Source: Pseudomonadota bacterium (GTDB taxonomy: Bacteria; Pseudomonadota; Gammaproteobacteria; Burkholderiales; Chitinibacteraceae). From it: a stretch of DNA of 64,000 bases. Below are positions 18,483 through 30,653 of the stretch, in pieces. The stretch is taken from NCBI GenBank assembly GCA_018261735.1, contig JAGTRM010000001.1:124001-188000 (forward strand), given 5' to 3'. The notes under the pieces were generated by a model that worked only from the letters and a program-made list of their open reading frames with translations, did not search any database and was not told the DNA's origin. Numbering within the stretch: the stretch's first letter is position 1; every line of letters begins with the position of its first letter. The translations under genes and the position numbers were made by a program.

Positions 18483-18863
18483 TCACCACTTGTTGGAAGG
18501 CGTTTTGGCGCCGGTATTGTCGATGGACATGTCGCCATCTGCCACTTGCGAGCCAATGGCCGTGGCCGTGATGGTGAAGGTCGGCGGCGTGGCGCCCGTG
18601 GTAATCGCGATCGTGTAGTAATTCATCAAACTGCTGGGCACCGGGTCATTGAGCGCGGTGACAGTTGTCGCGTAGCTGCGGCTATCGGTGAAGTACTGCT
18701 GCTGCCGCTGGGCCAGATCCATCATGTAGGCCTGCGCATCCGCGCGATGCCCCTTGCGCAGATACTGCTGGTAATTCGGATATGCAATGGCCGCCAGAAT
18801 GCCAATCACAGCCACCACGATCATCAGTTCAATCAGCGTGAAGCCGGCAATTTTCTTGTTCAT
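18483..18863 (-). CDS. pilE: PilE-type type IV pilin (first gene of the minor-pilin operon)
   Basis: 126-residue prepilin starting at [20 protein letters not shown] (ATG at 18863). A longer frame adds MDEEGEK but lacks a better ribosome-binding site. The mature protein starts at Phe after a 7-residue leader. The [23 protein letters not shown] segment is the PilE/ComP-like minor pilin signature found at the head of fimT-pilV-W-X-Y1 operons. There is no clear C-terminal disulfide, so this is more likely an accessory pilin than the main fibre subunit. Confidence 0.86.
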   Translation of the reverse strand: MNKKIAGFTLIELMIVVAVIGILAAIAYPNYQQYLRKGHRADAQAYMMDLAQRQQQYFTDSRSYATTVTALNDPVPSSLMNYYTIAITTGATPPTFTITATAIGSQVADGDMSIDNTGAKTPSNKW

Positions 18864-19304
18864 TTTTTCACCCTCTTCATCCATCCGGTGTCAGGATGGC
18901 TTCACCATTCAAACCGACAAGCCGCATTGAGACTTATTACTAAATAAAGGATCGCTAATATTCCATTCCAATATAGGGCCGCCGGGGCGCGCCAACCAAT
19001 TATCCTGACGAGCGTCCGTTTTTCTTACATGAGTGGTCGTTTCGTGAGCCCGAGTAGACAACCGGGCGGCTATTTTCCTTGATCAGGACGAATCCGGAAT
19101 CCAGGCAAGGCTTGCATCTTCAACCGTTGCAAAGGAATGTTTTTGTGCGGGATTCGGCTGATTGGAGTAGCCAAGGCGATGAGGGCAATTCCGGCGTTCG
19201 TGGTCGCTGCTGAAAACTGCTGCCCGATCCCCAGAATTGGATTGAATGAAATACTGAGTCGGTGAAGCGGCAACGGATATGGGATCCTGGCGCCGCCAAC
19301 CAAA
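18864..19304. other. Intergenic region upstream of pilE with no supported gene
   Basis: About 440 bases between pilE and the ssb terminator. It contains an A+T-rich stretch at about 18930-18985 that probably holds the pilE promoter, and a short GCCCG/CGGGC hairpin near 19050. Open frames of 60-80 codons exist on the minus strand, but they show no recognisable protein features or ribosome-binding sites. I could not identify an RNA gene. Confidence 0.5.
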
Positions 19305-19333
19305 AATAAAGCCCTGATTCAACAGGGCTTTAT
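19305..19333 (-). terminator. Terminator after ssb
   Basis: AATAAAGCCCTG (19305-19316), loop, CAGGGCTTTAT (19323-19333). In the direction of ssb transcription the stem is followed by TTTATTTTTGG. Confidence 0.88.
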
Positions 19334-19365
19334 CTGAAAACTGCCTGGCAATTCGCTGATTCGAA

Positions 19366-19854
19366 TCAAAACGGAATGTCATCCTCAAAATCATCGAACT
19401 TGGCAGCGGGCTTGCCGGCAGGTGCCGAGGCAGGACGGGCCGCAGCGGGCGCCGCCGATTGCGGCACCTGGTTGTATTCCTGGTTGAAATCTTCCGGACC
19501 GGATTGGCCGCCACCCTGGCCACGGCCGCCGAGCATCTGCATCTGGTCAGCGATGATTTCGGTGGTATAGCGATCGGCACCGGTATTCTTGTCCTGCCAT
19601 TTGCGCGTTTGCAAACGGCCTTCCACATATACCGCCGAGCCTTTCTTGAGGTACTGCGAGGCAATTTCCGCCAGCTTGCCGTACATCACGATGTTGTGCC
19701 ATTCGGTGCGTTCCTGCTTCTGCCCCGATTTGTCGGTGAAGCGGTCGGTGGTGGCAATGCTGAAATTGCAGACGGCGCCACCGGAGGGCATGAAACGGTT
19801 TTCCGGGTCGCGCCCCAGGTTGCCGATCAGCAGAACTTTGTTGAGTGATGCCAT
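19366..19854 (-). CDS. ssb: Single-stranded DNA-binding protein
   Basis: 162-residue SSB. The OB fold occupies about residues 1-110 ([42 protein letters not shown]). A Gly/Gln/Ala/Pro-rich linker follows, and the protein ends in the acidic partner-binding tip DFEDDIPF. It begins 1 base after the stop of an MFS transporter gene, so the two are co-transcribed. A strong terminator follows. Confidence 0.97.
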   Translation of the reverse strand: MASLNKVLLIGNLGRDPENRFMPSGGAVCNFSIATTDRFTDKSGQKQERTEWHNIVMYGKLAEIASQYLKKGSAVYVEGRLQTRKWQDKNTGADRYTTEIIADQMQMLGGRGQGGGQSGPEDFNQEYNQVPQSAAPAAARPASAPAGKPAAKFDDFEDDIPF

Positions 19855-19855
19855 G

Positions 19856-21217
19856 TCAGTAAGTCTCCTCGATCAATTCTTTGGCGCCTGCTTCATCCCA
19901 GCCATCTTGCAGGACCTTGAGCAGCGCCACACGTTCTTCAGTCAGGACAACGGCTTCAACCACGCCGTCGATCCCGTGCAGTTTAGCAGAGAGCACAGCC
20001 GGTTCGCCTGCCCAGTTTTCGCCGATATGGAAGAGCTGCATTTTAACGGGTTTCGGCGCCTGCATGCCCAGCGCCAGCGCCAGCCACGCCATCACCAATA
20101 CCGCGCAAAAAACAAATACCGGCGCACTGCCCCACTGGTGATAAATCCAGCCGGCCAAGGCAGACCCGACAAACATGCTGAGCGACTGGCAGGTGTTGTA
20201 CACCCCCATTGCCGTGCCCTTGGCATCGACCGGGGCAATCTTGGAAATCAGCGACGGCTGGGTGGCCTCCAGGATATTGAAGGCAATGAAATACAGCACC
20301 AGCCAGAGCACGATGCTGGCAAGGCTCGGCAGCCACAGCGCCATGCCGATCTGCGCCAGCAGCATCAGGGCGATGGCAAAAACGAACACCCCCTTCAGAT
20401 GGTGTTTCTTTTCGCCGTAAATCACGGCCGGCACCATCAGCACGAAGCCGCCCGACACCACCGGCAGATACACCTGCCAGTGATGCTGCAGATCCAGCCC
20501 GCCGGTCTCGGTCAAAATCAACGGCAACACGGTGAACATGGCCATTTGCGCCGCATGCAGCGCGAACACGCCATAGTTGAGCCGCAGCAATTGCGGGTGG
20601 CGCAGCACCGCCGGCAAGCGCGCACGGCTGGTTTCGGCATCGGAATGGAAACGGGTGATCTGGGGTAGCGGGATGTAATAGCGCACCGCCAACAACGCCA
20701 GCAACGCCAGGATTGCGGTCAGCAGGAAAATGCCGGGCAATCCGATCCAGGCCGCCAGCTTGGGGGCCAGCACCAAGGACACGGCAAACGTGACGGCAAT
20801 CGATCCGCCGATCATCGCCATCGCCTGGGTGCGGTGCTCTTCGCGGGTGAGATCGGCCAACAGCGCGGTCACGGCCGCCGAGATCGCCCCGGCGCCCTGC
20901 ACCGCACGCCCGAAGATCAGCCAGCCGATGTGATCGGCTAGCGCACAGATCAGGCTGCCCAGTAGAAACAGCACCAGCCCCAGATAGATCACCGGCTTGC
21001 GCCCGATCCGGTCCGACCACATGCCCATCGGCAACTGCAGCAGGGCCTGGGTCAGTCCGAAAGCCCCGAACGCGAGCCCGATCAGCACATGGTTGTTGCC
21101 GCCCGGCATGGCGCTGGCATACACGGCAAAGACCGGGAGAATGAGAAACATGCCCAGCATGCGCAGGGCATACAGCCCGGCAAGCCCGGTGGCGGCACGC
21201 AGTTCAAGAGGCGTCAT
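19856..21217 (-). CDS. MFS transporter, drug/metabolite efflux type
   Basis: 453-residue major-facilitator protein with about 12 membrane helices. The loop 2-3 motif appears as [16 protein letters not shown], and the motif-C-like helix 5 as [21 protein letters not shown] soluble C-terminal tail of about 60 residues ([19 protein letters not shown] and on) resembles a small ferredoxin-like domain. The frame could start from the TTG at 21226, but the ATG at 21217 has a better-spaced AGG. It sits 1 base before ssb; an ssb-MFS pairing is seen in other betaproteobacteria. The substrate is unknown. Confidence 0.82.
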   Translation of the reverse strand: MTPLELRAATGLAGLYALRMLGMFLILPVFAVYASAMPGGNNHVLIGLAFGAFGLTQALLQLPMGMWSDRIGRKPVIYLGLVLFLLGSLICALADHIGWLIFGRAVQGAGAISAAVTALLADLTREEHRTQAMAMIGGSIAVTFAVSLVLAPKLAAWIGLPGIFLLTAILALLALLAVRYYIPLPQITRFHSDAETSRARLPAVLRHPQLLRLNYGVFALHAAQMAMFTVLPLILTETGGLDLQHHWQVYLPVVSGGFVLMVPAVIYGEKKHHLKGVFVFAIALMLLAQIGMALWLPSLASIVLWLVLYFIAFNILEATQPSLISKIAPVDAKGTAMGVYNTCQSLSMFVGSALAGWIYHQWGSAPVFVFCAVLVMAWLALALGMQAPKPVKMQLFHIGENWAGEPAVLSAKLHGIDGVVEAVVLTEERVALLKVLQDGWDEAGAKELIEETY

Positions 21218-21227
21218 CGCGGCCAAC

Positions 21228-22679
21228 CTACATCAGCACGACGTCGTACTGTTCCTGCGTATAGGCATTTTCCACCTGCAGGTAGATCGGCTTGCCGATA
21301 AAGTCTGCCAGCTCGGCCAGACTGGTCGATTCTTCGTCGAGCAGCATGTCGATCACGTTCTGCGCGGCCAGGATGCGGTATTCACGCGCATTGAACTGGC
21401 GCGCCTCGCGCAGGATTTCGCGCAGGATTTCGTAGCAGACGGTCTGCGCGGTCTTGATCTCGCCGCGGCTCTGGCAGGTCGGGCACGGCTCGCACAGCAC
21501 ATGCGCCAGGCTTTCGCGCGTGCGCTTGCGGGTGATTTCGACGAGTCCCAGCGTGGTAAAGCCCGACAGCGTGATCTTGGTGCGATCGGTGGCCAGCGCT
21601 TTCTGCAACTCGTCCAGCACCGCCTTGCGGTGGTCCTCGTTATCCATGTCGATGAAGTCGACGATGATGATGCCGCCGAGGTTGCGCAGGCGCAGCTGGC
21701 GCGCGATCACATGCGTGGCTTCCAGATTGGTCTTGAAGATCGTGTCGTCGAAATTGCGGTGGCCGACGAAGCCGCCGGTATTGACGTCGATCGTGGTCAT
21801 CGCCTCGGTCTGATCCATGATCAGATAGCCGCCAAACTTCAGATTCACCCGGCGTGACAACGCTTTTTCGATCTCGGCCTCGATGCCGTAGAGCTCGAAC
21901 AGCGGGCGCTCGCCGGTGTAATGCTTGACCCGCGGCAGCACGTCGGCCACGAACAGCTCGGCGAATTCGGTCATGCGCAGGAAATTCTCGCGCGAATCGA
22001 CCAGCACCTGTTCGGTTTCCGCGGTGACGATATCGCGCAGCACGCGCAGCTGCAGCGACAGATCCTGGAACAGCAGCGATTGCGCCGGCAGGGTCTGGGC
22101 CTTCTGGCGAATATCGGCCCAGATGCGGTTCAGGTAATCGATGTCGGCCTTAAGCTCGTCGTCGGCGGCATGCTCGCCCGAGGTGCGGATGATATAGCCC
22201 TGATGCTCGCCTTCGAGCAGCTTGCTCAAGCGCGCGCGCAGCAACTCGCGGCCGCCGTCATCCTCGATGCGCTGCGAGATGCCGATATGCGATTCCTGCG
22301 GCAGGAACACCAGGAAACGCCCGGCGATGCTGATCTGGGTGGAAAGGCGCGCGCCCTTGGTGCCGATCGGATCCTTGATCACCTGCACCACCACGCTCTG
22401 GCCCTCGTGCACCAGGCGCTCGATGCGCTGCGGCTCGTTCGGGTGCTGGCGCTGCTCGATCACATCGGCGATATGCAGGAACGCCGCGCGCTCCAGGCCG
22501 ATTTCGATGAATGCCGATTGCATGCCGGGCAGTACGCGCTTGACCACGCCCAGATAGATATTGCCGACGATGCCGCGCTGCGCGCTGCGCTCGATGTGCA
22601 AATCCTGCACCACGCCATCGGTAATCGCGGCAACGCGGGTTTCGCGCGGGGTCACGTTGACAAGAATCTGTTCTTTCAT
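21228..22679 (-). CDS. rng: Ribonuclease G
   Basis: 483-residue endoribonuclease that matures the 5' end of 16S rRNA and degrades mRNA. It has an N-terminal S1-like RNA-binding domain (about residues 35-120, GNIYLGVVKRVLPGMQSAFI), then the RNase E/G catalytic core with the metal-binding IIIVDFIDMDNEDHR segment and the zinc-link CEPCPTC. The absence of the long RNase E C-terminal scaffold and the length of about 490 identify RNase G. It lies between holA and the MFS gene on the same strand. Confidence 0.95.
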   Translation of the reverse strand: MKEQILVNVTPRETRVAAITDGVVQDLHIERSAQRGIVGNIYLGVVKRVLPGMQSAFIEIGLERAAFLHIADVIEQRQHPNEPQRIERLVHEGQSVVVQVIKDPIGTKGARLSTQISIAGRFLVFLPQESHIGISQRIEDDGGRELLRARLSKLLEGEHQGYIIRTSGEHAADDELKADIDYLNRIWADIRQKAQTLPAQSLLFQDLSLQLRVLRDIVTAETEQVLVDSRENFLRMTEFAELFVADVLPRVKHYTGERPLFELYGIEAEIEKALSRRVNLKFGGYLIMDQTEAMTTIDVNTGGFVGHRNFDDTIFKTNLEATHVIARQLRLRNLGGIIIVDFIDMDNEDHRKAVLDELQKALATDRTKITLSGFTTLGLVEITRKRTRESLAHVLCEPCPTCQSRGEIKTAQTVCYEILREILREARQFNAREYRILAAQNVIDMLLDEESTSLAELADFIGKPIYLQVENAYTQEQYDVVLM

Positions 22680-22687
22680 AAATCCAT

Positions 22688-23683
22688 TCAGCCCATCAGC
22701 GGCAACGCGAGATCGAGCAGTTCATCCCAGACTTCGCCCTCGCCTATGCCTTTGTTAAGTTCGTCGATGCGCGCCGCATGGGCGAGCGCTTTACGCAATT
22801 TCCCGGCGTTGATGCGCGGCAGTGCGCGCTCGACCAGTTTCTGTTTCTCGCCCCAGACCCGGTGCTCCTTGAACAGCTGGGACAGCGGGATATTCTCGCT
22901 GCGGCCCTTGCCGATGCGGTACATCGTGCGCAATTCCTCGGCCAGCGCCCACAGCACCAGGTGCGGCGCCTCGCCTTCGGCGCGCAGCCCGTCGAGCATA
23001 CGGGCAAAACGGGCACGATCACCTTCCAGCAACGCCGCGCCCAGCTGAAATACATCATAGCGCGCCACATTGGTAATCGCGGCCTGCACATCATCGAGCG
23101 CGAGCGTGCCTTCCGGGTACAGCAGCGCGAGCTTCTGGATCTCCTGATGCGCGGCCAGCAGATTGCCTTCGACCCGGTCGGCCAGGAAAGCCAGTGCTTC
23201 CGGCGCCATGCGTTGCTTCTGCCGCGCCAGCCGGTTGCTGATCCAGTCCGGCAGTTGCGCGCGCTCGATGGTCTTCGCTTCGATCACTTCACCCGCGCCG
23301 GCCAGGGCACTGAACCACTTGCTGTTAAGCCCGGTTCGGTCAAGCTTAGGCAGTGTAATCAGAATAAGGGTGTCCGGCGGCAGATCGCGCGCCTGTGCTT
23401 CCAGCGTCTTTGCGCCTTCCACACCGGGCTTGCCGGTGGGAATGCGCAAATCGATCAGTTTTTTTTCGGCAAACAGGGAAAAAGAATTACCGGACATCGC
23501 CAGCCGCGACCAGTCGAATCCGGCCTCGACCGTCATCACTTCACGTTCGGCATAGCCTGCTGCACGCGCACTGTCGCGGATCAGCTGCGCCGCTTCCAGC
23601 GCCAGCAGCGCTTCATCGCCGTGAATCACATAGAGGGGAGCCAAGCCGCGCGTCAACGCACGCGGCAGGTCGTCCGGTTTCAC
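22688..23683 (-). CDS. holA: DNA polymerase III delta subunit
   Basis: 331-residue clamp-loader subunit that opens the sliding clamp. The N-terminal PLYVIHGDEALLALEAA matches the delta N-domain, and the family motif MSGNSFSLFAEKKLIDLR follows. It starts with GTG at 23683, overlapping the lptE stop codon (GTGA), which implies translational coupling. The leuS-lptE-holA order is conserved across many proteobacteria and supports both short assignments. Confidence 0.93.
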   Translation of the reverse strand: MKPDDLPRALTRGLAPLYVIHGDEALLALEAAQLIRDSARAAGYAEREVMTVEAGFDWSRLAMSGNSFSLFAEKKLIDLRIPTGKPGVEGAKTLEAQARDLPPDTLILITLPKLDRTGLNSKWFSALAGAGEVIEAKTIERAQLPDWISNRLARQKQRMAPEALAFLADRVEGNLLAAHQEIQKLALLYPEGTLALDDVQAAITNVARYDVFQLGAALLEGDRARFARMLDGLRAEGEAPHLVLWALAEELRTMYRIGKGRSENIPLSQLFKEHRVWGEKQKLVERALPRINAGKLRKALAHAARIDELNKGIGEGEVWDELLDLALPLMG

Positions 23684-24180
23684 TGCTTGGCCTTGTTGAT
23701 TGCAGCGCTGACCCGGCGCAGCACCAGCTGCAGCACATCCTGTTGCATATCGCGCACCAGCGTGGCTTCTTCCGATTCATTGCTCAGCAGGGTGTTTTCA
23801 TTCCAGGACAGCGTGCGCGCTGCGGTAACCGCGGCATCTTCCAGGACCGGCTCGCCCTTGTAGGTCGCCGCGAAAGTGAGCCGGTAATTCAGCCGGTATT
23901 CCGCCACCCGCCCGCTGTTGTTCAAACTGTAGACATCCTTGCTGTATCGCTCGTTCAGCACCCGGATCACGGTTTCGGACGGCCCTTGCCCAACCAGCTG
24001 AACGCCTTTGTAGCTGGCAAGGTAATCACGCAGCTTTTTGGCGGCAACGCCTTCGCCCTCCACGGCCACCTGAGTGAACGCCAGCTTGCCGCTTTCACCC
24101 GCGCCGCGCAGGTGAAAACCGCAGGCGACCAGCGCCAGGCAAAAGAACAGGGCAATCAGGATACGCATATTGGCTCGCAT
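23680..24180 (-). CDS. lptE: LPS-assembly lipoprotein LptE
   Basis: 166-residue outer-membrane lipoprotein that plugs the LptD barrel during LPS export. The signal peptide ends in the lipobox LVAC with the lipidated Cys at residue 20, followed by GFHLRG, the typical LptE start of the mature protein. Two in-frame ATGs exist (24180 and 24168), and the first has GGAG six bases upstream. It lies between leuS and holA in the conserved order. Confidence 0.92.
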   Translation of the reverse strand: MRANMRILIALFFCLALVACGFHLRGAGESGKLAFTQVAVEGEGVAAKKLRDYLASYKGVQLVGQGPSETVIRVLNERYSKDVYSLNNSGRVAEYRLNYRLTFAATYKGEPVLEDAAVTAARTLSWNENTLLSNESEEATLVRDMQQDVLQLVLRRVSAAINKAKQ

Positions 24181-24195
24181 TGCAGCTCCGGAAAA

Positions 24196-26904
<2,709 letters not shown>

Positions 26905-26993
26905 TCAACGTATAAATTTATTTTTGAAATAATTTGTAATTTTCAAGTTATTTATCTATCAAGGTCATGGTATTCAAACCATGGAGATTCAAC

Positions 26994-27617
26994 ATGCAGG
27001 CAAACCGGCAACACGGCTTCACCCTCGTCGAACTGGCGATCGTTCTGGTCGTCATCGGGCTGATCACGGGGATGGCATTCAAGGGCAGGGATCTGATCGA
27101 CGGGGCAAAAATCAAAAACGCCCAGGCGCAATACAACAAGGTGGCGACGGCCTTCAATGTCTATCACGAGAAATATGGAAGTTTCCCCGGGGACGGCTGG
27201 AGCGCCGCGCCCGGAACCGCTGTCACCGGCAGCACGGGAACCCGCAACGGCCTGCTCGATTCAGCCATCGAAACCGCTGCCGCACTGACCGTGCTGCAAA
27301 ACGGCAATATCCTGACTCTTGCCGACACCCAAAGTGCGCTCGGGCAAGCCTGGACGATCTCGGATTCCTCCGCAGCAGCCGTCGCCCATTTCGACACGAA
27401 CACCAATTACCTGACGGCGGGCGGCATCGGCAGCAACGCCGTGGATGCGCGCTATACCTGCCAGTTGGATCGGATCATGGACGACGGCGCACCCGACTCG
27501 GGCATCGTACGCAGCAGCGCAAACCGGGGAACGACTGCGGCCGGCGATTATGACAATAGCGTGGATTGTTGGAATCGGTCAGGACTCGTCAGCCTCGGCA
27601 TTCGCATCCTGCCCTAG
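26994..27617 (+). CDS. Stand-alone type IV prepilin-like protein
   Basis: 207-residue secreted pilin-like protein. The best start is the ATG at 26994 with GGAG eight bases upstream; ATGs at 26967 and 26981 are less likely or out of frame. The leader MQANRQHG is followed by FTLVELAIVLVVIGLITGMA, a perfect class III prepilin peptidase site with Glu at +5. The next segment (KIKNAQAQYNKVATAFNVYHEKYGSFPGD) resembles pilins and pseudopilins of other betaproteobacteria. A C-terminal Cys pair may form a disulfide. It is not in a pilus operon and has its own terminator, so its assembly system is unknown. Confidence 0.82.
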   Translation: MQANRQHGFTLVELAIVLVVIGLITGMAFKGRDLIDGAKIKNAQAQYNKVATAFNVYHEKYGSFPGDGWSAAPGTAVTGSTGTRNGLLDSAIETAAALTVLQNGNILTLADTQSALGQAWTISDSSAAAVAHFDTNTNYLTAGGIGSNAVDARYTCQLDRIMDDGAPDSGIVRSSANRGTTAAGDYDNSVDCWNRSGLVSLGIRILP

Positions 27618-27638
27618 GCACGCATCACATCACTCCCC

Positions 27639-27662
27639 AGCCCGCCAGAGTGCGGGCTTTTT
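27639..27662 (+). terminator. Terminator after the stand-alone prepilin
   Basis: AGCCCGC (27639-27645), loop CAGAGT, GCGGGCT (27652-27658) and a T-run that overlaps the stop codon of the convergent hda gene. Confidence 0.85.
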
Positions 27663-28323
27663 ATGCGTCGCGCGGATGCAATATCTCGCGCAGCAAACCG
27701 GAGGTCACCCCTTTCTGCCGCGACAGTGCCAGTTCATTGGCTTGCGCCAGCAGGCGGTAGAGACTGGCCAGATCGCGCGGCGCATGGCGCAACAGGTAAT
27801 CGGCCTGCTCGGCAGAGAGCTCGAAGCCCAGCTGGCGGGCGCGGCCTTGCAGAGCAAGGGTCTTGTCGGCATCGGACAACGGCTTGAGCTGATACACCAG
27901 CCCCCAACCCAGCCGGGTAGCCAGATCGGGCAACAGCGGCAACAGCATCGGCGGCAGCGGACCGCTGCTCAGTAAACTGCCGCTACCGGCACGCAAGGTA
28001 TTGAAGTGGGCAAACAGGGTTTCCTGCCCAGCACGATCGAGCTGTTCGACGTTGTCGACGGCCAGCAGTGCATCGGGGGCGACCTCGTTCGGCAATTCCT
28101 CCCGTGCCGCATCGACCAGCAACGCGCTGCCGCGCCGCGCCGCTGCGGCAAGCAGATGGCTTTTTCCCACGCCAGCCTCGCCCCACAGATAAACGAAGCG
28201 CGCATGCGGCGCAGCACCCGCCCATTCACCGAGCTGGAACAACAGCTCGGCGTTTTCGCCGGGGGAAAAGTCGCTGAAAGGCTCGGGTTCCGGCAGTGCG
28301 AGATCAAGGACCAGCTGTTTCAA
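27661..28323 (-). CDS. hda: DnaA regulatory inactivator Hda
   Basis: 220-residue DnaA-like AAA+ protein that, with the sliding clamp, stimulates DnaA-ATP hydrolysis after initiation. I place the start at TTG 28323, which overlaps the upstream perM stop codon (TTGA). This puts the clamp-binding motif KQLVLDL right at the N-terminus, where Hda proteins carry it. Walker A is GEAGVGKSHL and Walker B is LLAVDNVEQL. There is no DNA-binding domain IV, which separates it from DnaA. A longer open frame upstream is only a shadow of perM. Confidence 0.9.
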   Translation of the reverse strand: MKQLVLDLALPEPEPFSDFSPGENAELLFQLGEWAGAAPHARFVYLWGEAGVGKSHLLAAAARRGSALLVDAAREELPNEVAPDALLAVDNVEQLDRAGQETLFAHFNTLRAGSGSLLSSGPLPPMLLPLLPDLATRLGWGLVYQLKPLSDADKTLALQGRARQLGFELSAEQADYLLRHAPRDLASLYRLLAQANELALSRQKGVTSGLLREILHPRDA

Positions 28324-29432
28324 ACCGGATCCCCGGGCTTGCGAGGAGGACTGGCCGCGCCCGTCCGGTAAAAGGGGCTGGCATGATAGTGGCGAACAAG
28401 GTGTTTGAGCCCGACATGCAACATGGCCGCCAGGGGCAGCGCCAGCAGGATGCCGATGAACCCGAAAAGCTGGCCAAAGGCCATCAGCGCAAAGATGACC
28501 GCGACCGGGTGCAGGCCGATGCGCTCGCCCACCAGCTTCGGGGTAATGAAGTTCGATTCCAGCGTTTGCCCGACCAGAAAAACCAGCAGCGTCGGCCACA
28601 GCCCCATCAAGTCGCCATATTGGGTAAACGCCGTCAGCGCGCCCAGCAACAACCCGGTGGTCGAGCCCACATAAGGAATAAACGTGAGCAGACCGGAGAC
28701 AATACCCACCGGCAATGCGGCATCCAGGCCGATCAACCACAAACCGCCGGAATAGATCACACTCATCGCCAGCATGACGGTGAGCTGACCGCGCAGGAAT
28801 TCGCCCAGCACGCTGTCGATGTCGGCCAGCAGGGTGGACAATCCCTGCGCATAACGGCGCGGCGCAAGCTGCAACAGGCGCGGCACGATCTCGCTGGCAT
28901 CACGCAGGAAATAAAAGAACACCACGGGGGTCAGTACCAGATTGGCCACAATCTGCACGATGGCCATGCCCTTGCTGCCCAGGTCCTTGAGAATTTCCGG
29001 TACCGCGGCGCGCAGGCTGTCACTGTTTGCCGTCAACCAGGTGCGCAGATGCTCCAGATCAAAGGCGATGTTCACGCCCAGCCATGCCTGCAACTGGGGC
29101 AGCCAGCTCGATTGCGCCAGTGCGAACAGCTTGCCCAGCCCGCCGTAAAGTGCCTGCATCTGCTGAAACAACAGTGGCAGCAACACCAGCAAAAAGCCGC
29201 CGCCCAGCAGCAGCAGTCCGAGCAGAACAAGAATCACAGCCAGATTGGGGTTGATGCGATGGCGCGTCAGCCATTTTTGAGCTGGGTGACAGATATAAGT
29301 GAGTAAAATTGCGGCGGCAAACGGCGTCAAAATGGGCAGCAGCGCATAGCCGAGCCAGCCCAGCAAAAAAATGCCCGCAAGAATTGCCCACCATGCGGCA
29401 TAGGACGAGCGTCGGGCGAGTGGGCTTTTCAT
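28320..29432 (-). CDS. perM: AI-2E/PerM-family permease
   Basis: 370-residue inner-membrane protein with about 7-8 helices, of the AI-2 exporter (TqsA/PerM/YdiK) family. Family hallmarks include [16 protein letters not shown] and the late segment [26 protein letters not shown]. Functions proposed for the family include signal export and sodium/proton antiport; nothing here decides between them. Its stop codon overlaps the TTG of hda, a pairing common in betaproteobacteria. It is divergent from purM across 98 bases. Confidence 0.9.
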   Translation of the reverse strand: MKSPLARRSSYAAWWAILAGIFLLGWLGYALLPILTPFAAAILLTYICHPAQKWLTRHRINPNLAVILVLLGLLLLGGGFLLVLLPLLFQQMQALYGGLGKLFALAQSSWLPQLQAWLGVNIAFDLEHLRTWLTANSDSLRAAVPEILKDLGSKGMAIVQIVANLVLTPVVFFYFLRDASEIVPRLLQLAPRRYAQGLSTLLADIDSVLGEFLRGQLTVMLAMSVIYSGGLWLIGLDAALPVGIVSGLLTFIPYVGSTTGLLLGALTAFTQYGDLMGLWPTLLVFLVGQTLESNFITPKLVGERIGLHPVAVIFALMAFGQLFGFIGILLALPLAAMLHVGLKHLVRHYHASPFYRTGAASPPRKPGDPV

Positions 29433-29530
29433 GGCGGGATGCGGTAAAATCGCGGCTTTTCAAGGATGTGCCGATTCTAACGCATTCGCCCTGCTCTGGC
29501 GCATCCGGCCAACCCGCACCGAGGAACAAC

Positions 29531-30568
29531 ATGACCACCCCTAACCTCTCCTACCGTGATGCCGGTGTCGACATTGACGCAGGCGACCAACTGGTCGAGA
29601 ACATCAAGCCCTTTGCCAAACGGACCATGCGCCCGGAAGTACTGGGCGGACTCGGCGGCTTTGGCGCGATGGTGGAAATCTCCAAGAAGTACAAAGAGCC
29701 GGTCCTGGTATCCGGCACCGATGGCGTGGGCACCAAGCTCAAGCTGGCGTTCGAACTGAATCGCCACGACACCGTCGGCATCGATCTCGTCGCCATGAGC
29801 GTGAACGATATCCTGGTGCAGGGCGCCGAGCCGTTGTTCTTCCTCGACTACTTCGCCTGCGGCAAGCTCGATGTACCGGCTGCGACCGAAGTGATCAAGG
29901 GTATTGCCGCCGGCTGCGAGCAGGCCGGTTGCGCCCTGATCGGCGGCGAGACCGCCGAAATGCCGGGCATGTACCCGGTTGGCGAATACGACCTTGCCGG
30001 CTTCGCCGTCGGCGTGGTGGAAAAAGCGCAGATCATCACCGGCAAGACCATCGGGCCGGGCGACGTGGTACTGGGCCTCGCATCCAACGGCGCACATTCG
30101 AACGGTTATTCGCTGGTGCGCAAGATCCTGCATCTGGCCGAAGCCGATTACGCCGCCGAATTCGAGAACGGCAAATCGCTCGCCGACGTGGTCATGGCAC
30201 CGACTCGCATCTACGTGAAACCGTTGCTGAAACTCATGCGAACCCTGCCGGTCAAAGGCATGGCGCACATTACCGGCGGCGGCATTTCAGAAAACGTGCC
30301 GCGCGTGCTGCCGGAGAACACCGTGGCCCAGATCGACGCCAAGAGCTGGTCCATGCCCAAGCTGTTCCAGTGGCTGCAGCAAAAGGGCGGCGTGGCGCCG
30401 AGCGAAATGTATCGCACCTTCAACTGCGGCGTCGGCATGGTGGTGATTGTCGCTGCGGAACACGCAGCCGAAGCGACTGCACTGCTGCAAGCCGAGGGCG
30501 AAACGGTTTACACCCTCGGCGCGATCCGCGCACGGGTGGGCGACGAGCACCAAACGCAAGTAGCGTGA
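29531..30568 (+). CDS. purM: Phosphoribosylformylglycinamidine cyclo-ligase
   Basis: 345-residue AIR synthetase, the fifth step of purine synthesis. The start is the ATG at 29531 (GAGGAAC upstream), giving [19 protein letters not shown], the usual PurM start. [14 protein letters not shown] and [13 protein letters not shown] are the nucleotide/phosphate-binding signatures, followed by [15 protein letters not shown] and [15 protein letters not shown]. Separated from purN by an 85-bp spacer containing a long inverted repeat. Confidence 0.97.
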   Translation: MTTPNLSYRDAGVDIDAGDQLVENIKPFAKRTMRPEVLGGLGGFGAMVEISKKYKEPVLVSGTDGVGTKLKLAFELNRHDTVGIDLVAMSVNDILVQGAEPLFFLDYFACGKLDVPAATEVIKGIAAGCEQAGCALIGGETAEMPGMYPVGEYDLAGFAVGVVEKAQIITGKTIGPGDVVLGLASNGAHSNGYSLVRKILHLAEADYAAEFENGKSLADVVMAPTRIYVKPLLKLMRTLPVKGMAHITGGGISENVPRVLPENTVAQIDAKSWSMPKLFQWLQQKGGVAPSEMYRTFNCGVGMVVIVAAEHAAEATALLQAEGETVYTLGAIRARVGDEHQTQVA

Positions 30569-30571
30569 GGG

Positions 30572-30647
30572 GTGAAGAGCGAGGGGTGAGGAGAAAAACC
30601 ACCACCCCATCGCTTTTCCTCCTGACTCCTCACCCCTAACTCTTCAC
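30572..30647 (+). repeat. Long inverted repeat between purM and purN
   Basis: Two 22-base arms (30572-30593 and 30626-30647) are reverse complements except at two positions, 32 bases apart. The left arm is purine-rich (AAGAG-C-GAGGGGTGAGGAG) and the right arm is its pyrimidine partner. It forms a strong hairpin ending seven bases before the purN ATG and covering the place where a ribosome-binding site would lie. Confidence 0.75.
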
Positions 30648-30653
30648 GGTCGA

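Noticed and set aside
19070..19303. 77-codon minus-strand frame in the gap upstream of pilE
   Set aside because: No start signal and no recognisable features; a functional RNA or peptide could not be supported.
23459..23466. A8 run (coding sense) in holA as a phase-variation tract
   Set aside because: holA is an essential replication gene and A-runs of eight are common; switching it off would not be tolerated.
26924..26953. Promoter TTGAAA with TTATTT or TATTTA for the stand-alone prepilin
   Set aside because: The spacer is 18-19 bases and the DNA is A+T-rich throughout, so a match of this quality is expected by chance.
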